From NCBI RefSeq assembly GCF_037450285.1, contig NZ_JAQISN010000001.1, positions 682,001 through 746,000 of the forward strand: DNA of 64,000 nt. The letters run 5' to 3'. The notes under the pieces were generated by a model. That model was not told where the DNA came from, ran no database searches, and was given only the letters and a program-made list of their open reading frames with translations. This document shows, piece by piece, positions 54,341 through 62,919 of this stretch. Numbering within the stretch: the first letter of the stretch is position 1; every line of letters begins with the position of its first letter. The stretch is from Erwinia sp. SLM-02. GTDB lineage: Bacteria; Pseudomonadota; Gammaproteobacteria; Enterobacterales; Enterobacteriaceae. A program made the position numbers and the translations under genes.

Positions 54341-55967
54341 TCACAGCACCGCCAGAGTAGAACACATTAAGCGCTGGTCGCCGGTGTGGATCGTACCGAT
54401 TGTCACCGTGCTGATCGGCGCATGGATCCTGTTTTATCACTTCAGCCATCAGGGGCCGGAAGTTACCCTGATCACCACCAATGCGGAAGGCATTGAGGGT
54501 GGAAAAACCACCATTAAAAGCCGCAGTGTCGATGTCGGCATCGTGGAGAGCGCCGTGTTAACGGACGATCTGCACCACGTTGAAATCAAAGCACGTCTGA
54601 ATTCCGGCATGGAGAAACTCCTGCGTGAAGACAGCGCTTTCTGGGTGGTCAAACCGACCATTGGCCGCGGTGGCGTCAGCGGTCTGGGAACGTTGCTGTC
54701 CGGTGCTTATATTGAACTTCAGCCTGGCGCGAAAGGCGAAAAGGCGAAAGAGTATCAATTGCTGGATGCGCCACCGCTGGCTCCGCCTGATGCCAAAGGG
54801 ATCCGCATCACTTTGGACAGCCGCAAAGCCGGTCAGCTAAATCCAGGCGATCCGGTCCTGTTCCGCGGTTATCGCGTCGGCTCTGTGGAAACCAGCTCGT
54901 TTGATACCGATAAACGTATGATCGGCTATCAGCTGTTTATTGCCGCGCCTTACGATCGGCTTATCACCACCAATGTGCGCTTCTGGAAAGACAGTGGGAT
55001 TGCGGTAGATATGTCTGCGTCGGGGATGCGGGTTGAAATGGGATCGCTGGCCACGCTGTTAAGCGGTGGGGTGAGCTTTGACGTGCCGGAAGGCTGGGAG
55101 CTGGGCAAGCCCGCCGAGAATAAAGCGGAGTATCGGTTATTTGACGATCAGCGCAGCATTCAGGACTCCCTGTACAGCGAGCACAAAGACTTCCTGATGT
55201 TCTTTAACGATTCGGTTCGCGGCCTGAACGCCGGTGCGCCGGTTGAGTTCCGTGGTATTCGCCTAGGTACGGTGGCTGAAGTGCCGTTTACCGCCCCGGG
55301 TATCGCCCAGCGTCTGAATAACGATTACCGCATACCGGTGCTGATCCGCATTGAGCCTGAGCGTTTCCGTAAGCAGTTAGGCGAAGGGTTCAACTTTGAG
55401 CAGCATTTGAAAAGCGGTATCGCCGAGGGACTACGCGCCTCGCTTAAATCCGCCAATCTGTTGACCGGTTCGCTGTACATTGATTTAGACTTTTATAAAA
55501 ATGCCAAACCGGTTACCGGTTCGTCTAAATTTGGAGATTACGAACTGATCCCAACGGTCAGCGGTGGGCTTGCTCAGATTCAGGAAAAGCTGGTGGAATC
55601 GCTGGATAAAATCAACAATCTGCCGCTTAACCCAATGCTGAATGAGGCAACCGGAACGCTGAAAGAGAGCCAGCGCACGCTGCGTGAACTGCAGAAAACG
55701 CTGGATAACCTGAATCAGATCACCTCCAGCCAGGCCATGCAGGAGCTCCCGGCTGACATGCAGACTACGCTACGTGAACTGAATCGCAGCATGAAAGGCT
55801 TCCAGCCGGGATCGCCTGCCTATAACAAGATGGTGGCGGATATGCAGCGGCTGGATCAGGTTATGCGTGAGCTGCAGCCGGTTCTGAAAACGCTTAATAA
55901 CAAAAGTAATGCGCTGGTGTTTGAAGCGAAACCCGGCCAGGACCCACAGCCGAAGAGGGCGAAATAA
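54327..55967 (+). CDS. pqiB: MCE-family lipid-transport protein PqiB
   Basis: PqiB forms a long needle of stacked MCE rings crossing the periplasm. The start is a GTG inside pqiA with a GAGGAG site 9 bases upstream. The resulting 546 residues match E. coli. One N-terminal membrane helix (SPVWIVPIVTVLIGAWILF) is followed by three MCE domains, each with a GxxxGKTTIKSRSVDVG, DPVLFRGYRVG or APVEFRGIRLG type strand. A C-terminal coiled-coil helix (about 420-540) forms the needle. The stop overlaps pqiC by 1 base. Confidence 0.97.
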   Translation: MTDNNHSTARVEHIKRWSPVWIVPIVTVLIGAWILFYHFSHQGPEVTLITTNAEGIEGGKTTIKSRSVDVGIVESAVLTDDLHHVEIKARLNSGMEKLLREDSAFWVVKPTIGRGGVSGLGTLLSGAYIELQPGAKGEKAKEYQLLDAPPLAPPDAKGIRITLDSRKAGQLNPGDPVLFRGYRVGSVETSSFDTDKRMIGYQLFIAAPYDRLITTNVRFWKDSGIAVDMSASGMRVEMGSLATLLSGGVSFDVPEGWELGKPAENKAEYRLFDDQRSIQDSLYSEHKDFLMFFNDSVRGLNAGAPVEFRGIRLGTVAEVPFTAPGIAQRLNNDYRIPVLIRIEPERFRKQLGEGFNFEQHLKSGIAEGLRASLKSANLLTGSLYIDLDFYKNAKPVTGSSKFGDYELIPTVSGGLAQIQEKLVESLDKINNLPLNPMLNEATGTLKESQRTLRELQKTLDNLNQITSSQAMQELPADMQTTLRELNRSMKGFQPGSPAYNKMVADMQRLDQVMRELQPVLKTLNNKSNALVFEAKPGQDPQPKRAK

Positions 55968-56527
55968 TGATGAAATGGATCCCCGTCGCCATGATCCTGG
56001 CGTTAACGGCCTGCAGCAGCACGCCGGAAACCCGTTACTACCAGCTGCCAGCAGCAGGCAATAACCCGGTGGTGAGCAGTCAGACTTTTTCGCGTCCGGT
56101 CTGGGTGGAATCGGTGTCGATACCGGATTATCTGGCGGGTAACGGGGTGGTTTATCAAAGCAATGACGTTCAGTACGTGATCGCGGCGAATAATCGCTGG
56201 GCCAGTCCGCTTGACCAGCAGCTGCAGCAAACGCTGGTCAGCAACCTGAGCAGCGAATTACCCGGCGCAATGATTTCTGCAACGCCGCTCGGGCAGCAGC
56301 ATGACACACTCAACGTGACCGTAACCGGATTCCACGGCCGCTATGATGGTCAGGCCGTTGTCAGCGGTGTCTGGGTCCTGCAGCGTGAAGGCCGCCTGCA
56401 GAAAAGGGCATTTACTCTGACTCTGCCGCAAAGCGAGGACGGGTATGATTCGTTAGTCAGAACGCTGTCTAAGGGTTGGCAACAGATTTCGACCCAGATC
56501 GCAAATGCGATAAATCAGCAACGTTAG
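55967..56527 (+). CDS. pqiC: Outer-membrane lipoprotein PqiC
   Basis: PqiC (YmbA) is the lipoprotein end of the Pqi bridge at the outer membrane. The 186 residues start with a lipoprotein signal and the lipobox LTAC. The residues after the cysteine (SST) do not include the inner-membrane retention aspartate, which supports outer-membrane sorting. The DUF330 core has DYLAGNGVVYQSNDVQYVIA and RWASPLDQQLQQ. It ends the pqiABC operon. Confidence 0.95.
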   Translation: MMKWIPVAMILALTACSSTPETRYYQLPAAGNNPVVSSQTFSRPVWVESVSIPDYLAGNGVVYQSNDVQYVIAANNRWASPLDQQLQQTLVSNLSSELPGAMISATPLGQQHDTLNVTVTGFHGRYDGQAVVSGVWVLQREGRLQKRAFTLTLPQSEDGYDSLVRTLSKGWQQISTQIANAINQQR

Positions 56528-56805
56528 TTATTATTTTTACAAATGGCCTAAGCCTTTGATTATCGCAAAATGAGACTTTTGCATAATTGAAGGCTTTTTT
56601 TATGCTAATCATCGACCTGTGGCCTTTCTGGCTCAATTAAAAATGCAAAATTATGAAAATGCCAGGTCAAAAATATGACATTGGCGTGAAATTTGCGCAT
56701 TGATCTTTTATTACTGCAGAGGTAGAACTGAATTGTGGCTGCACGTGCTGTAGCCACTGTTTTCTTTCCACCAGATTCCACCAGACAAAATGAGGGAAAC
56801 GCGGC
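56528..56805. promoter_or_regulatory. Upstream region of rmf
   Basis: This 278-bp gap holds the pqi terminator, then an AT-rich block, then a hairpin at 56735-56757 (GTGGCT with AGCCAC around a GCACGTGC palindrome) followed by TGTTTTCTTT. The rmf promoter must lie here. I could not fix its -10/-35. Confidence 0.5.
56550..56601 (+). terminator. Terminator of pqiABC
   Basis: A long imperfect stem pairs AAGCCTT, ATTAT and GCAAAA with TTTTGC, ATAAT and AAGGCTT around the loop TGAGAC. Seven T follow. It is a strong terminator for pqiABC. Confidence 0.85.
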
Positions 56806-56973
56806 ATGAAGAGACAGAAACGAGATCGCCTGGATCGGGCACATTCACGGGGCTATCAGGCGGGTATTACAGGACGCTCAAAAGAGATGTGTCCATACCA
56901 ATTGCTGGATGCTCGATCTCACTGGTTGGGAGGTTGGCGACAAGCCATGGAGGACAGGACGGTTACCGCGTAA
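56806..56973 (+). CDS. rmf: Ribosome modulation factor
   Basis: RMF dimerises 70S ribosomes into inactive 100S particles in stationary phase. The 55-residue protein reads MKRQKRDRLDRAHSRGYQAG and onward. It matches E. coli RMF in length and in the basic N-terminus, the RSKEMCPYQ segment and the WLGGWR motif. A GAGGG site lies upstream of the ATG. It stands alone, followed by a strong terminator. In E. coli it is induced by ppGpp and slow growth. Confidence 0.97.
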   Translation: MKRQKRDRLDRAHSRGYQAGITGRSKEMCPYQLLDARSHWLGGWRQAMEDRTVTA

Positions 56974-56995
56974 CGCCTGTTCAACGTAAAGGAAC

Positions 56996-57020
56996 AAACC
57001 TCCGCTGCTGCGGAGGTTTT
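56996..57020 (+). terminator. Terminator of rmf
   Basis: A perfect 10-bp stem (AAACCTCCGC with GCGGAGGTTT, loop TGCT) ends in a T-run, 23 bases after the rmf stop. It may also serve the convergent fabA. Confidence 0.92.
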
Positions 57021-57062
57021 CGGTTCTGGAGGTCATGGTTTTTGCAACGATGACCAGAACGA

Positions 57063-57581
57063 TTAGAAAGCGGTCGTATCTTTAAACAGGCCAACTTTCA
57101 GGTCAGTCGCGGTGTAAATCACTTTTCCGTCGACCAGCACTTCACCATCTGCAACGCCCATCACCAGCTTACGATTAATGACGCGTTTGAAGTGAATACG
57201 GTACGAAACTTTCTTCGCGGTCGGCAGAACCTGACCGGTGAATTTCACTTCGCCAACGCCCAGCGCGCGGCCTTTACCTTCAGCGCCTAACCAGCCCAGG
57301 TAAAAACCGACCAGTTGCCACATTGCATCCAGACCCAGACAGCCCGGCATGACCGGGTCGCCGATGAAATGACAGCCGAAGAACCACAGGTCCGGATTAA
57401 TATCCAGCTCGGCCTCTACGAAGCCTTTACCGTAGTTACCGCCGTCTTCGGTCATTTTGATTACGCGGTCCATCATCAACATATTGCCGGCTGGCAATGG
57501 CGGGCCTTCTGCACCGAAAAGTTCACCGCGACCAGAAGCAATCAGGTCTTCTTTTGTATAGGATTCGCGTTTATCTACCAT
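57063..57581 (-). CDS. fabA: 3-hydroxydecanoyl-ACP dehydratase/isomerase FabA
   Basis: FabA dehydrates hydroxydecanoyl-ACP and isomerises the double bond, the branch point to unsaturated fatty acids. The 172 residues match E. coli. The hot-dog fold has the catalytic H71 in FFGCHFIGDPVMPG and D85 in CLGLDAM. It is read leftward. The upstream DNA carries FadR- and FabR-type operators that continue into the lonH 3' end. Confidence 0.98.
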   Translation of the reverse strand: MVDKRESYTKEDLIASGRGELFGAEGPPLPAGNMLMMDRVIKMTEDGGNYGKGFVEAELDINPDLWFFGCHFIGDPVMPGCLGLDAMWQLVGFYLGWLGAEGKGRALGVGEVKFTGQVLPTAKKVSYRIHFKRVINRKLVMGVADGEVLVDGKVIYTATDLKVGLFKDTTAF

Positions 57582-57619
57582 ATTCTTAATAAGCCTTATT
57601 TTAGTGAATCACGAATTTT

Positions 57620-57653
57620 AGCTAACACGTGTACGCTGAACAAGTCCGATCAG
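57620..57653 (-). promoter_or_regulatory. FabR and FadR operators of fabA
   Basis: AGCTAACACGTGTACGCT (57620-57637) is a near palindrome of the FabR type. TGAACAAGTCCGATCAG (57637-57653) is the reverse of CTGATCGGACTTGTTCA, the FadR site of E. coli fabA. FadR activates and FabR represses fabA in E. coli. The FadR site overlaps the lonH stop codon at 57650. Confidence 0.8.
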
Positions 57654-59419
57654 CGCTGGTTGAACCAGTTTAACCAGCGTAGCGGCCAGGGAAGCTGGCG
57701 CGCATCCTGTTGGTTAAACTGAGCAATGCGGTCCTGAATAGAACGCAGCAGGCAAGGATCGTTCTCCTTGTCCCATTCAACACCCGTTAACAACGGCAGG
57801 GCTTCATCCACGCTGGATACCGCCCATAAATGAAATTTACCTTCTCGTACCGCATCGACAACTTCTTGTTGTAACGAGAGGTGACGTACGTTGGCCGCCG
57901 GGAGAATGACCCCCTGATGGCCATTCAGCGTACGCTGATTACAGATATTGAAGAAGCCTTCAATTTTTTCGTTCAATCCGCCCACAGGCTGAACGCGACC
58001 AAACTGATCGACGGAACCGGTAACGGCGATTTGCTGATTGATCGGTTGTAATGCCAGAGCGCTGATGAGTACACACAGCTCGGCCAGCGAAGCGCTGTCG
58101 CCATCAACTTCTGAATAAGACTGTTCAAATACCATCGAAGCGGAGAAGGGCAGCTGTTGATCAAGCTCCAGCTCGGCAATGAGCCACGCCTGCATAATCA
58201 TCATACCCTTGGCGTGGATATTACCGCCGAGTTCCGCTTTACGCTCCACATCGGTGAACTCGCCGTCGCCAACATGTACCACGCAGCTGATGCGCGAAGG
58301 CTCGCCAAACGGACGAGGATGACCCGGGAAATCAATTACCGAAAGCGCGTTGATTTGGCCGATCGTTTCGCCTTCGGTTTCGATCAGGATCTGATCGAGC
58401 AAAATGTCGTCGCGTACCCGTTCGGAGAGGAAGCTCTCACGCCATTCACGCGTCGTTAGCGCATCGCGTAAATTATCGCCGCTGACGGTTTCGTTCTCGC
58501 TGTAAAGTGCGGCATCCTGCAGCTGACGAGCCAGCCAGGTGGGGTCCAGCGGCAGCGTCTCCTGATCGCCGGTATAGCGCGCGGCTTCACGAATCAGCAC
58601 CGGCCAGAAGTCAGCGGAGGGAGCGGGGTAGCCCAGACTCTGCGCTACACTGAGCACCCACTGGATCCAGTGCGTGAACTCTTCTTCATCGACCAGCTGG
58701 ATGTTCTCCTCAAACTCACTGTAAAGTGAGAGCGCAACCAGCTCCGGCTCCATATCCTGAAAATCAGCCAGGGCATCACGATCGCCGGTCAGGACCAGAC
58801 GAAGCTGCATCGGCATTGACGGGACGTCAAGCGGCAGAGGGCGCGTTTCATCCTGCGAATACCAGTCGAAGCGGCGGTTGACCATAATCTGTTTCAGGCG
58901 CAGCCAGAGTAAAGGCTGCGCCAGCAGCACGCGCAGGGAGAGGATCAGCACGCCGCCGTTTGCACGGTGAACAAGACCCGGAGTGAGCGTTAGCGTTGAG
59001 TTATGAAGACGAACACAGCCAAACAGCTGCTCAGCTTCAATCCAGTCGGCATGATGAATGCCACCGGTGCTGGCAAAATTGTCGAGCGGGCTTTCCGCCG
59101 GGCGCCAGACGATCTTTTGCGGTTCAACCAGATAGTGCCCACCGTACAGCAGGTTTGCATCGTCTTCCTCTTCTTCAGATTCCACAAGGGAAGAGAGCAC
59201 GTTCTGCAGCAAAGCCTGGTATTCAGCGCTTTCGGCGCTTTTAACCAGCATAAGCGGTACTTTAGCCGGGGTTTGCAGAAGCAGGCTGAGGCCGTTGAAC
59301 AGGCGAGACTGCACGTTAGCAAAACATTCTGTCTCAGTGGTGGCCGCCTGTGAGATGAGATGCTGGAAGCGTTCTGTATCGGGCTGTAGGGCGCGCCACT
59401 CTAATCGGTTGTTGGTCAA
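57650..59419 (-). CDS. lonH: Lon-like protease LonH (YcbZ)
   Basis: LonH is a Lon-family protein with the C-terminal serine-lysine peptidase domain and a diverged N-terminal part. The 589 residues are near the 586 of E. coli. The catalytic serine is S442 in VDGDSASLAEL and the lysine is K485 in VGGLNEKIEGFF. Upstream, ANGGVLILSLRVLLAQPLLW and LVLTGDRDAL resemble the AAA core but without a clear Walker A, so ATP use is doubtful. Substrates are not known. It ends inside the fabA control region. Confidence 0.93.
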   Translation of the reverse strand: MTNNRLEWRALQPDTERFQHLISQAATTETECFANVQSRLFNGLSLLLQTPAKVPLMLVKSAESAEYQALLQNVLSSLVESEEEEDDANLLYGGHYLVEPQKIVWRPAESPLDNFASTGGIHHADWIEAEQLFGCVRLHNSTLTLTPGLVHRANGGVLILSLRVLLAQPLLWLRLKQIMVNRRFDWYSQDETRPLPLDVPSMPMQLRLVLTGDRDALADFQDMEPELVALSLYSEFEENIQLVDEEEFTHWIQWVLSVAQSLGYPAPSADFWPVLIREAARYTGDQETLPLDPTWLARQLQDAALYSENETVSGDNLRDALTTREWRESFLSERVRDDILLDQILIETEGETIGQINALSVIDFPGHPRPFGEPSRISCVVHVGDGEFTDVERKAELGGNIHAKGMMIMQAWLIAELELDQQLPFSASMVFEQSYSEVDGDSASLAELCVLISALALQPINQQIAVTGSVDQFGRVQPVGGLNEKIEGFFNICNQRTLNGHQGVILPAANVRHLSLQQEVVDAVREGKFHLWAVSSVDEALPLLTGVEWDKENDPCLLRSIQDRIAQFNQQDARQLPWPLRWLNWFNQR

Positions 59420-59604
59420 AGTTATCGTATTTTTCTGAAATGAATAAAAGCGGCATTATACAATAATTCAGCCTGTTAAGCACAGCAGACATGCGGTTCT
59501 GTACAACCAGAATTGAGATTCGCGCCCTGGTTCGGGTTTTCTTTGCAGCCAGATTAAAAAAAGCTGTTATTCTTAACTTGTTATAGGGTCAGCATGAGAT
59601 TCCG

Positions 59605-60060
59605 ATGAAATATCAACAACTGGAAAATCTTGAAAGCGGATGGAAATGGAAATACCTGGTCAAAAAACACCGCGAAGGTGAAGCGATCACGCGCTATATC
59701 GAGCTCAGCGCAGCGCAGGCGGTCGTGGATGAGTTGTTGGCGATGGAGAACAACCCCAATCTGGTCTTAGCCTGGATTAGCCAGCATATTAATCCAGCTC
59801 TTGAAAATCGGATGAAACAGACGATCCGCGCGCGTCGTAAACGCCATTTTAATGCTGAACATCAGCATACGCGAAAGAAGTCTATCGACCTGGAATATCT
59901 GGTGTGGCAGCGTCTTGCAGGACTGGCGCAGCGTCGTAACAGTACGCTTTCAGAAACGGTGGTGCAGCTTATTGAAGACGCCGAGCGTAAAGAACAATAT
60001 GCCAGCCAGATGTCCTCACTCAAGCAGGATCTCAAGGCGATTCTCGGTAAACCCGAATAG
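59605..60060 (+). CDS. matP: Macrodomain Ter organiser MatP
   Basis: MatP binds matS sites and organises the chromosome terminus, also excluding MukBEF there in E. coli. The 151 residues are one more than E. coli. The N-terminal four-helix part (MKYQQLENLESGWKWKYL) is followed by a ribbon-helix-helix DNA-binding fold (KKSIDLEYLVWQRLAGLAQRRNSTLSETVVQLI) and a C-terminal coiled coil. I did not find a matS sequence in the window. Confidence 0.97.
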   Translation: MKYQQLENLESGWKWKYLVKKHREGEAITRYIELSAAQAVVDELLAMENNPNLVLAWISQHINPALENRMKQTIRARRKRHFNAEHQHTRKKSIDLEYLVWQRLAGLAQRRNSTLSETVVQLIEDAERKEQYASQMSSLKQDLKAILGKPE

Positions 60061-60107
60061 CAGGGTGGGACGCGTCTTTCACTGAAGGTGCCGTAATAAA
60101 AGCAAAT

Positions 60108-60135
60108 AAAAAACCCCGCCTTGGCGGGGTTTTTT
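60108..60135. terminator. Bidirectional terminator between matP and ompA
   Basis: A 13-base stem (AAAAAACCCCGCC with GGCGGGGTTTTTT) with a tiny loop has T-runs on both strands. It ends both convergent genes. Confidence 0.93.
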
Positions 60136-60149
60136 CATCAAAGTGTCAC

Positions 60150-61220
60150 TTAAGCCTGAGGCTGAGTCACAACGTCTTTGATGCCTTTAACTTCGATTTC
60201 TACGCGACGGTCTGGCGCCAGGCAGTCGATCAGAGCCTGACGGCCTTTCACGCTGTCACAGGTGTTGCCAGTAACTGGGTTAGATTTACCCTGGCCACGT
60301 GCAGAGATCTTGTTAGCTGGGATACCTTTAGATACCAGGTAATCCACGACTGACTGAGCACGTTTCTCAGACAGTTTCTGGTTGTACTCTTCAGAACCGA
60401 TGCGGTCGGTGAAGCCCAGTACTACAACAGAGCCATCTTTCGGATCCAGATTGCTCAGCTGAGTGTACAGCTGATCCAGAGCCTGCTGACCTTCTGGTTT
60501 CAGAGTGGCTTTGTTGAAGTTGAACAGCACGTCAGATTTCAGAGTGAAACGCTTGGTTTCAACAACTGGAGCCGGAGCTGGTGCTGGAGCTGGTGCTGGT
60601 GCAGCAGCTTCTTCCTGACCGAAACGGTAAGAAACACCTACGCTGAACATGGAGTTATCAGGACGCGTACCAACGGTACCTGCATCACCGATGTTGTTCA
60701 CCCACTGGTAGTCCAGACGGGTTGCCCAGTTCTGAGTCAGTGCATATTCAACACCCACTGCTGCCAGTGGAGAAACACCGGTGTCGTGGTCGCTGATGCG
60801 ATCGCCGCCAACTACCTGCTGAGTGGAGTCAGCACGCCACACCATACCACCCAGGCGGGTGTAAACGTCCAGGTTGTCCAGAACCGGGTAGCTTAACTTA
60901 GCTGCCAGCTGAACGCCCTGCGCTTTGAATGCGCCATTAACCTGGTCGCCTTTGTTAGGCATACGGCCCAGCCAGTCGTAACCCAGTTCGAAGCCCAGGT
61001 ATGGATTCGCCTGATAACCAAGGAATGCACCAGCACCAAGCTGATTTTCATGGGTTGGGCCGTCGTTATCCTGGTAACCGTTACCGTAGTAACCTTTATC
61101 GTGGTACTGAGACCAGCCCAGTTTAGCACCGGTGTACCAGGTGTCATCTTTAGGAGCGGCCTGCGCTACGGTAGCGAAGCCAGCCAGTGCCACTGCAATT
61201 GCGATAGCTGTCTTTTTCAT
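60150..61220 (-). CDS. ompA: Outer membrane protein A
   Basis: OmpA is an abundant outer-membrane protein that anchors the envelope to peptidoglycan. The 356 residues begin with a 21-residue signal (MKKTAIAIAVALAGFATVAQA). An 8-strand beta-barrel of about 175 residues ends at GVSYRFGQE. Next come a Pro-Ala linker (APAPAPAPAPAP) and an OmpA C-terminal domain with GFTDRIGSEEYNQ and the two cysteines around CDSVKGRQALIDC. The leader and promoter core are conserved with E. coli. Confidence 0.98.
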   Translation of the reverse strand: MKKTAIAIAVALAGFATVAQAAPKDDTWYTGAKLGWSQYHDKGYYGNGYQDNDGPTHENQLGAGAFLGYQANPYLGFELGYDWLGRMPNKGDQVNGAFKAQGVQLAAKLSYPVLDNLDVYTRLGGMVWRADSTQQVVGGDRISDHDTGVSPLAAVGVEYALTQNWATRLDYQWVNNIGDAGTVGTRPDNSMFSVGVSYRFGQEEAAAPAPAPAPAPAPVVETKRFTLKSDVLFNFNKATLKPEGQQALDQLYTQLSNLDPKDGSVVVLGFTDRIGSEEYNQKLSEKRAQSVVDYLVSKGIPANKISARGQGKSNPVTGNTCDSVKGRQALIDCLAPDRRVEIEVKGIKDVVTQPQA

Positions 61221-61569
61221 TTTTGCGCCTCGTTATCATCCAAATAGGCAATGAGCTTAAATTTAGCTCTTTGGTTAAATCCTTTGCCGGGTTATCACGC
61301 TCATTTGTGACTCTTCCAAAAAAAAGGAGGTTATTGAGCACCCTGGCGAGATAAAGTCTACAACGTACTAGCAAATTAACAAGTGTGATATGACGATGGC
61401 CGATAAAAAAATGGGGATTTTTACATATTTTTTAACATTCGGAAGGGAATTATGTGTACAAGAAATGGTCTGAGACGCAGCTAAGCTATTGTACAGCCGC
61501 GTCATAACATAATCTGGGGCTTAGGGCGTGTACCACGAGAAAAAATCCTGAGAATTATCTCATTTTTAC
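61221..61569. promoter_or_regulatory. ompA leader, ompA promoter, and sulA-ompA gap
   Basis: This 349-bp gap holds no gene. On the minus strand GTTGTAGACTTTA and GCCAGGG (61341-61347) match the E. coli ompA promoter core and transcript start. They give a leader of about 127 bases, close to the 133 of E. coli. The leader has a GAGCT/AGCTC hairpin near 61255 and ends GATAACGAGGCGCAAAA before the ATG. The region beyond is AT-rich, with no clear sulA terminator. Confidence 0.6.
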
Positions 61570-62082
61570 TTAATGATACAAACTTGAATGAATTTTTAAC
61601 CCGCTAAGTGGTCTGCCCGATTGCAAATTTACCCGATCCGGACGCATGATCAGGCCCAGTGCCTGGCCGCAGTTGGCGGCTGCCAGCAGACGCGCACGAT
61701 CGCTTTCCGATACCTCCTCATCAAACCACCCGAGCACCACGCTGTAATTACCTGTTTGTAATGCTTTAATCATGGCTTCAACGGTAGTGATTGGCCCTGA
61801 ATGCGAGGCCTGCATGACTCTATCAAGAGGGAGGCCCGAACGCTGCAGCCAGTCACGGCTCAATTTTTGTTGCGGTGTTAACCACAGCTGCCAGCGGGAC
61901 TGCTTACCCAACTGCTGAAGCAGAGGAAGCAGCAACAGCTGGGTCATGCCGGGCTGGTTTTCGCTGTAAACTAATTCACTAATCAAACCAGCGGCACAAG
62001 CTGGAGCAGATGTCACACGTGATGCAACGTGGAATGCACTATCGCTATTAACAGATTGAGATTTCGGGAAATAGGTACGCAT
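61570..62082 (-). CDS. sulA: SOS cell division inhibitor SulA
   Basis: SulA blocks FtsZ assembly during the SOS response and is removed by Lon. I place the start at 62082, which gives 170 residues (169 in E. coli). The longer frame would run back across the LexA box. The N-terminal 35 residues differ from E. coli. The core is conserved: MTQLLLLPLLQQLGKQSRWQLWLTPQQKL, the GNYSVVLGWF strand and the Lon-recognised tail LSGLKIHSSLYH. It is divergent from sxy. Confidence 0.95.
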   Translation of the reverse strand: MRTYFPKSQSVNSDSAFHVASRVTSAPACAAGLISELVYSENQPGMTQLLLLPLLQQLGKQSRWQLWLTPQQKLSRDWLQRSGLPLDRVMQASHSGPITTVEAMIKALQTGNYSVVLGWFDEEVSESDRARLLAAANCGQALGLIMRPDRVNLQSGRPLSGLKIHSSLYH

Positions 62083-62104
62083 GATGTCTTCGCTCGCAAT
62101 GTCA

Positions 62105-62120
62105 CTGTATGAATATACAG
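62105..62120 (-). promoter_or_regulatory. LexA box of sulA
   Basis: CTGT-ATGAATAT-ACAG is a perfect CTGT-N8-ACAG LexA core. On the minus strand a TTGATC -35 (62140-62145) and a TACTGT -10 (62117-62122), 17 bp apart, are overlapped by it, as at E. coli sulA. It lies 22 bp before the start codon. Confidence 0.93.
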
Positions 62121-62296
62121 TATATGGCTGACGAACAAAGATCAACCTTATTTTTTTGACGACGCCTCGCAAATTCACAAGATAACCTGATGCAAGCGGA
62201 TTTATTCATTGAACCTGTAATGCAGATTGCCTATGTTTCAATATGTTGATTTCTTGGGATTTGTGCGAATTTTCTTAAGCTGAGCAGGGAGTTGCT

Positions 62297-62905
62297 ATGA
62301 GTAGTTCAAAACAGAGAATTGAACAGGCTAAACAGCGGTTGGCGTCGTTGGGGCAGGTTGAGTCGCGCACGCAGTTCGGCGGTTACAGTCTTTCCGTAGC
62401 AAAAACCGTTTTTGCGGTCGTTGCCGATGGCGAACTGTATCTACGTGCCTGTGAGCAGGTACAGCCCTACATCATTGAAAGGAAAATGCAGCCGCTCCAT
62501 TTAGTGAAGCGCGGTTTATCCGTTGAGCTGAACTATTACCGGGTTGATGGCGCGCTGTGGACCGATCCCGATCAGCTGCTGGCTCTCTCTTCTTTATGTC
62601 TGAATGGCGCGCGGCAGGAGCTGTGGATGCGGCTAATGAACCGGCGCATCAAAGATTTACCCAATATGGGCATTCGCATGGAGGCAATGCTGCGCGATGT
62701 GGGCATCTGTTCAATCGCGGTGCTGATAGAGCAGGGGGCAAAACGTAGCTGGCTGAAGCTGCGCGCCAACAATAAGCACCTCGGGCTTTCGGTGCTGCTT
62801 GCGCTGGAAGGTGCGATAGTCGGCAGCCACTATCAGGCGCTGCCGACGGATGTTAAGGAAGAATTACGCGACTGGTTCAGACGGAATTCGCCGTGGGATC
62901 GTTGA
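62297..62905 (+). CDS. sxy: Competence regulator Sxy (TfoX)
   Basis: Sxy, with CRP, activates competence-type genes that have CRP-S sites. The 202 residues are slightly shorter than the 209 of E. coli. The N-terminal TfoX domain (FGGYSLSVAKTVFAVVADGELYLRACEQ) is followed by a C-terminal helix-hairpin-type domain (KDLPNMGIRMEAMLRDVGI). An AGGGAG site precedes the ATG. It is divergent from sulA. comEC, a likely target, is in this window. Confidence 0.94.
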   Translation: MSSSKQRIEQAKQRLASLGQVESRTQFGGYSLSVAKTVFAVVADGELYLRACEQVQPYIIERKMQPLHLVKRGLSVELNYYRVDGALWTDPDQLLALSSLCLNGARQELWMRLMNRRIKDLPNMGIRMEAMLRDVGICSIAVLIEQGAKRSWLKLRANNKHLGLSVLLALEGAIVGSHYQALPTDVKEELRDWFRRNSPWDR

Positions 62906-62919
62906 GTCAGGCCGGTAAT

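Noticed and set aside
56605..56844. 79-residue leftward frame upstream of rmf
   Set aside because: It runs through the pqi terminator and into rmf on the other strand and has no ribosome site or recognisable features.
59605..60060. matS sites near matP
   Set aside because: I scanned by eye for GTGAC-N3-GTCAC in the window and found none. A computed search would be needed to be certain, but nothing supports a call.
62255..62275. CRP-S site (TGCGA core) before sxy
   Set aside because: One half-site TGTGCGA is present but the matching TCGCA half is missing, so autoregulation by Sxy/CRP is not supported by sequence alone.
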